DNA of 64,000 nucleotides. It comes from Bacteroidetes bacterium 46-16. Its GTDB lineage: Bacteria > Bacteroidota > Bacteroidia > Chitinophagales > Chitinophagaceae. The stretch spans positions 1 through 64,000 of the forward strand of contig MKUN01000031.1 of assembly GCA_001897835.1 (NCBI GenBank), written 5' to 3'. Under the pieces are notes generated by a model. It was not told where the DNA came from, did not search any database, and saw only the letters and a program-made list of their open reading frames with translations. Positions 60,861-64,000 of this stretch are shown piece after piece. Position numbers and translations under genes: made by a program. The first letter of the stretch is position 1. Each line of letters opens with the position of its first letter.

Positions 60861-61094
60861 TTAATGTTTTTTGTCTTTTGGGGGCACAGGATCATTCCCA
60901 TATGAATCTTTATCGCGTATTTGCCCATTGGGACGATGAATGACAACTTCGCTTTTTTGATTCTGGGCAATCTGCCGGGCTATTTCAATTGCTTGCTGTT
61001 GATTATTTGTTACAACTGTAGCTTTCTGATTGCCTGCACCCTTTACTTGCCATCCATCCTGGTGTGGCGTAACATGCTGATTTTTCTTAGACAT
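60861..61094 (-). CDS. DUF2188 domain-containing protein
   Basis: 'HVTPHQDGWQVKGAGNQKATVVTNNQQQAIEIARQIAQNQKSEVVIHRPNGQIRDKDSYGNDP'. Confidence 0.88.
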   Translation of the reverse strand: MSKKNQHVTPHQDGWQVKGAGNQKATVVTNNQQQAIEIARQIAQNQKSEVVIHRPNGQIRDKDSYGNDPVPPKDKKH

Positions 61095-61365
61095 AGTCTT
61101 TGTTTTTCTGTATGATTAAAATTTTCTTTGTCGTATTGGCCAATTGAGCGTAATAACCCTGATTTGTTGTGGCGGCTACCGAAATAGCAGACAAAACAAT
61201 TCACTAACGACCAATTGTCATTGTAATACCTCCAATAAATTTTGAGACTATTCTTGAGGACTTTTGCGCAGGAAAGGCTACTTTTGTTGTGCGAAAACAA
61301 TTAAAGTCTTGATAGAATTTTCTAAAATTCTTGAAAGCATGAATAGCTGGATATTCTGGCTATTT

Positions 61366-61809
61366 TTATTTTATGACTGACTCCCTTTTTAGTTCCATAA
61401 TAAATTCAATGTATTTTTCATCGTTAATTGTGCTTCTATAAAAATCCAAAAGTGTACAAATAGGTACAGAAAATAGGCTTGCAAACTGAGCGACAATTAC
61501 ATCTTCCGTATCCACTACTAACGTATAATTTCCACTCTTACAGAAATGCAGAAGTGCCAATAATGATCTTCCCGATGCGGGATATTTTTCATTATTGCTT
61601 TCTACGAAATCGTAAACACTATCATCCTGCTCTCTAATTTCCACAAGACCTTTTTGAGCAATACCTTCGATTTGTCTGTTGATGTGTGTGGAATAATCAC
61701 TTAATACTAATTGCGATATTGAAATGATAAAGCTTTTCTCAGCAATTAGTTTCAACAACTGCAATTTTTCCAGTAAAATGAAGTCCTGTAAATGGTAAAA
61801 TACAAACAT
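61366..61809 (-). CDS. PIN-like putative toxin
   Basis: 147-aa protein 8 bp downstream of the Xre-ImmA gene; 'YTLVVDTEDVIVAQFASLFSVPICTLLDFYR' resembles a PIN C-terminal half. Confidence 0.5.
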   Translation of the reverse strand: MFVFYHLQDFILLEKLQLLKLIAEKSFIISISQLVLSDYSTHINRQIEGIAQKGLVEIREQDDSVYDFVESNNEKYPASGRSLLALLHFCKSGNYTLVVDTEDVIVAQFASLFSVPICTLLDFYRSTINDEKYIEFIMELKRESVIK

Positions 61810-61816
61810 GGCAGCA

Positions 61817-62899
61817 TCAGTTTAAGTTGAAGGATTTGTTTATAAACTGCCTTTCGACTTCATCAATCTTCATATTGAGTAGTTCTGCTGCCTTCTCCCT
61901 GGAAATCTTTTTTTCTACCAAGGCTTTAGCCAATAGCCTTTTAAAACGGCTTGGCATTTCGTCACTTTTAAGATAGCTGCCAAAATTCTCGTCACTTGTT
62001 CTCCAGACTTCGTATTGATTAAGCCATTTTTCACATTGCTCCCAACTAATTAATCCTATATTATGAGTACGATAGATAATTCCCTGTATTGATATGCCAT
62101 ACACGTGCTTAATTGTCTTAAGTTCCTCTAATGAAATAGTTGTACGGTCTTTACCGATATACTCTTTCAATGCACCGTCTGGAAGCAAAAGAGCAGAGGC
62201 AAATCTGTTGCATAACTTTTCTTCCATTTGCTTATCAACATGAGTTCCCCAGATTAAAAGCAAATGTGCTAGCTCATGTAGTATGGTAAAACGCTTGCGG
62301 GTAATTTCTCTTGTATGCTCTTGATTTATGTTGATGATGATTACAGGAATTAACAGATCACCATCTTTTATTCTCCCACAAAGTCCAGGTGATTGCGTTG
62401 GTCTGTCAACAGTAATAATTTTAAAGCCCTTGTTTTCAAGAAAGCCGGTAACATCATCAATGGGGTTATCATTAAGTTTCCATTTTTTTCTCAGTTTGAC
62501 AACCGCCTTTTCAATGTCATCATAAGTATTAATAATCAAATCTGATATTGGATTATCAAAAATGATTTGTTCATTTAGGATAGCTTCCAATTCAATATAA
62601 CTTTGGCTATTTGTGACGATATCCTTATGGATTGTCTTTTTTTCTTCTTCAGCATCTATGAGCGTATCCCCTAAACGGAAATCTGCTAACTCAAGCTTGC
62701 TTTTTTTGTTCGAAAAGAAACTCCACACACCAACGCCTAAGACACTTGCAATAGCTTGTAATGCTTTATTGCTTGGATTGATTGTATTATCCTCATATTG
62801 TTGTATAGCTGGTTTTGAAAGTCCTGCAAGGTCTGCCAGTTGCTGGAGTGAGTAGGACTTTTCTTGTCGTAATTGCTTTATTTTTTCACCTATATTCAT
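61817..62899 (-). CDS. XRE-family HTH plus ImmA/IrrE-type metallopeptidase
   Basis: 'LRQEKSYSLQQLADLAGLSKPAIQQYEDNTINPS' HTH; 'RFTILHELAHLLLIWG' HExxH. Confidence 0.92.
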   Translation of the reverse strand: MNIGEKIKQLRQEKSYSLQQLADLAGLSKPAIQQYEDNTINPSNKALQAIASVLGVGVWSFFSNKKSKLELADFRLGDTLIDAEEEKKTIHKDIVTNSQSYIELEAILNEQIIFDNPISDLIINTYDDIEKAVVKLRKKWKLNDNPIDDVTGFLENKGFKIITVDRPTQSPGLCGRIKDGDLLIPVIIININQEHTREITRKRFTILHELAHLLLIWGTHVDKQMEEKLCNRFASALLLPDGALKEYIGKDRTTISLEELKTIKHVYGISIQGIIYRTHNIGLISWEQCEKWLNQYEVWRTSDENFGSYLKSDEMPSRFKRLLAKALVEKKISREKAAELLNMKIDEVERQFINKSFNLN

Positions 62900-63087
62900 A
62901 TATACATATCGTATAGTCAAAATTAAAAAATTAAGTTTGACTATACAAAATATTTTTTTAAACATTAGTGAGAGAAGCATTACCATTGTCCACTCCCCGT
63001 GAACAAGCTATTTTTGTGAACTTTTTTGGCTTGAATTGAAATGTTCAATATATTTGTATGTTCACGTAACGTGTACAATGAAGAATT

Positions 63088-64000
63088 ATGAGACGAGAAG
63101 AGCAAATAATGGAAGAAGCATTTGCACAATTAGAGCTTCACACGGGTATTCATGCAGAGTGGAAATACCAACCGGCAGAAATAGATGGGGAAGCTGACCT
63201 TTTTATAGAAGGCGGTCAGTTTCATGTTTACATAGAAGTAAAACGTGAAGTGAGGCAATATCAGCTTGAACAGCTACTGGATCAAGCCCGGCAATATCGG
63301 CCCTTTATGATTATCGCTGAACATATATTCCCAACTATAAAAGAGCGCCTGCGGGCCGAAAAAATCGCATATCTCGACACCGCTGGTAACATCTTCGTTA
63401 ATGCAGATGGTACTTATGTATGGATTGATGGGCGTAAGACGCCCAAAAAGGCCAAGATGATAACTAACCGGGCATTCACTAAAGCAGGCCTTAAGACCGT
63501 TTTCTGCCTGCTAGCAAACCCTAATGCTATTAACATGCCCTACCGTCAACTCGCACAAAATGCAAACGTCGCACTGGGAAATATTCAGAATGTTCTGGAC
63601 GGGTTAAAAGATAGTGGCTTTATTCTGCAAAAGAACAAACAAGAGAAGTTGCTTCGGAACAAGAAGCAGTTGCTAAGAAGGTGGATAGACGGCTACAGGG
63701 AAACTCTAAAACCCGCGCTTCATATCGGTAATTATAAATTCTGGGATAAAGACAAAATCAATAAATGGCGGCAGTTACCATTCCCCGAACATGCAAATGC
63801 GGTATGGGGCGGCGAAGGCGCAGCCGAAGAAATGACTGGTTATCTGAACCCGGCAGAGCTGACATTATATACTGAGAATAAAAGCGCACTGGTAAGCGCA
63901 TGGACACTCATTCCGGACATAAACGGTACTGTGCGTATTTATGAAAAATTCTGGCAGGATAACGGTCAAAGCGGAGAAAGGTTGGCACCGCCGGTATTGG
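63088..64000 (+). CDS. AbiEi-family type IV antitoxin-like protein, truncated by window end
   Basis: Open frame read by hand to the window end (absent from ORF track): MRREEQIMEEAFAQLELHTGIHAEWKYQ...YIEVKREVRQYQLEQLLDQARQYRPFMIIAEHIFPTIKERLRAEKIAYLDTAGNIFV... Confidence 0.65.
   Translation, partial: MRREEQIMEEAFAQLELHTGIHAEWKYQPAEIDGEADLFIEGGQFHVYIEVKREVRQYQLEQLLDQARQYRPFMIIAEHIFPTIKERLRAEKIAYLDTAGNIFVNADGTYVWIDGRKTPKKAKMITNRAFTKAGLKTVFCLLANPNAINMPYRQLAQNANVALGNIQNVLDGLKDSGFILQKNKQEKLLRNKKQLLRRWIDGYRETLKPALHIGNYKFWDKDKINKWRQLPFPEHANAVWGGEGAAEEMTGYLNPAELTLYTENKSALVSAWTLIPDINGTVRIYEKFWQDNGQSGERLAPPVL

Noticed and set aside
61043-61300. 85-aa ORF upstream of DUF2188
   Set aside because: Overlaps DUF2188 out of frame; composition looks random.
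1-64000. CRISPR arrays, rRNA, tRNA, insertion sequences
   Set aside because: No regular repeat-spacer array, tRNA-like cloverleaf, rRNA or transposase ORF was seen by eye; a tRNAscan/ISfinder run would be needed to exclude them.

Overview
The window looks like part of a Bacteroidota mobile or accessory island. The lineage call is inferred from T9SS sorting domains, TonB receptors with carboxypeptidase-like N-termini, and PRTRC/DUF932 genes. Left end (1-5.6 kb): DUF932 and a PRTRC-type mobile-element module, including E2-like protein B and an E1-like ThiF protein. 5.9-15.9 kb: TonB receptor, T9SS-secreted proteins, a multicopper oxidase, a His-rich lipoprotein and an AraC regulator with a Cys-rich HMA-like N-terminus. 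16-20 kb: an overlapping trio of MBL-fold protein, archaeal-type thymidine/AMP phosphorylase and PRPP synthetase. 20-27 kb: CusABC-like RND efflux, with the permease split into two overlapping frames. 27-36.5 kb: P-type ATPase, ATP-cone/REase protein, PPK2, PEP synthase and D-lactate dehydrogenase-like protein. 36.8-47 kb: copper handling (HYC_CC_PP, three DUF3347 proteins, HMA protein, CopB ATPase, multicopper oxidase fusion). 47-53.7 kb: stress genes (Mg ATPase, SDR, USP, CoA-transferase, DUF5856). 54-55.3 kb: a tyrosine integrase. 55.5-64 kb: a compact defence island. It holds a type II CBASS-like operon (DUF2188, CD-NTase ending in Gly, Cap2 E2-E1, Cap3 JAB, DUF6602 nuclease-like protein, and a second NTase with an N-terminal membrane segment), an Xre-ImmA/PIN-like pair, and a truncated AbiEi-like gene. 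The two-nucleotidyltransferase CBASS-like operon is the strongest candidate for an undescribed system. All calls come from reading sequence and motifs; no database search was run.
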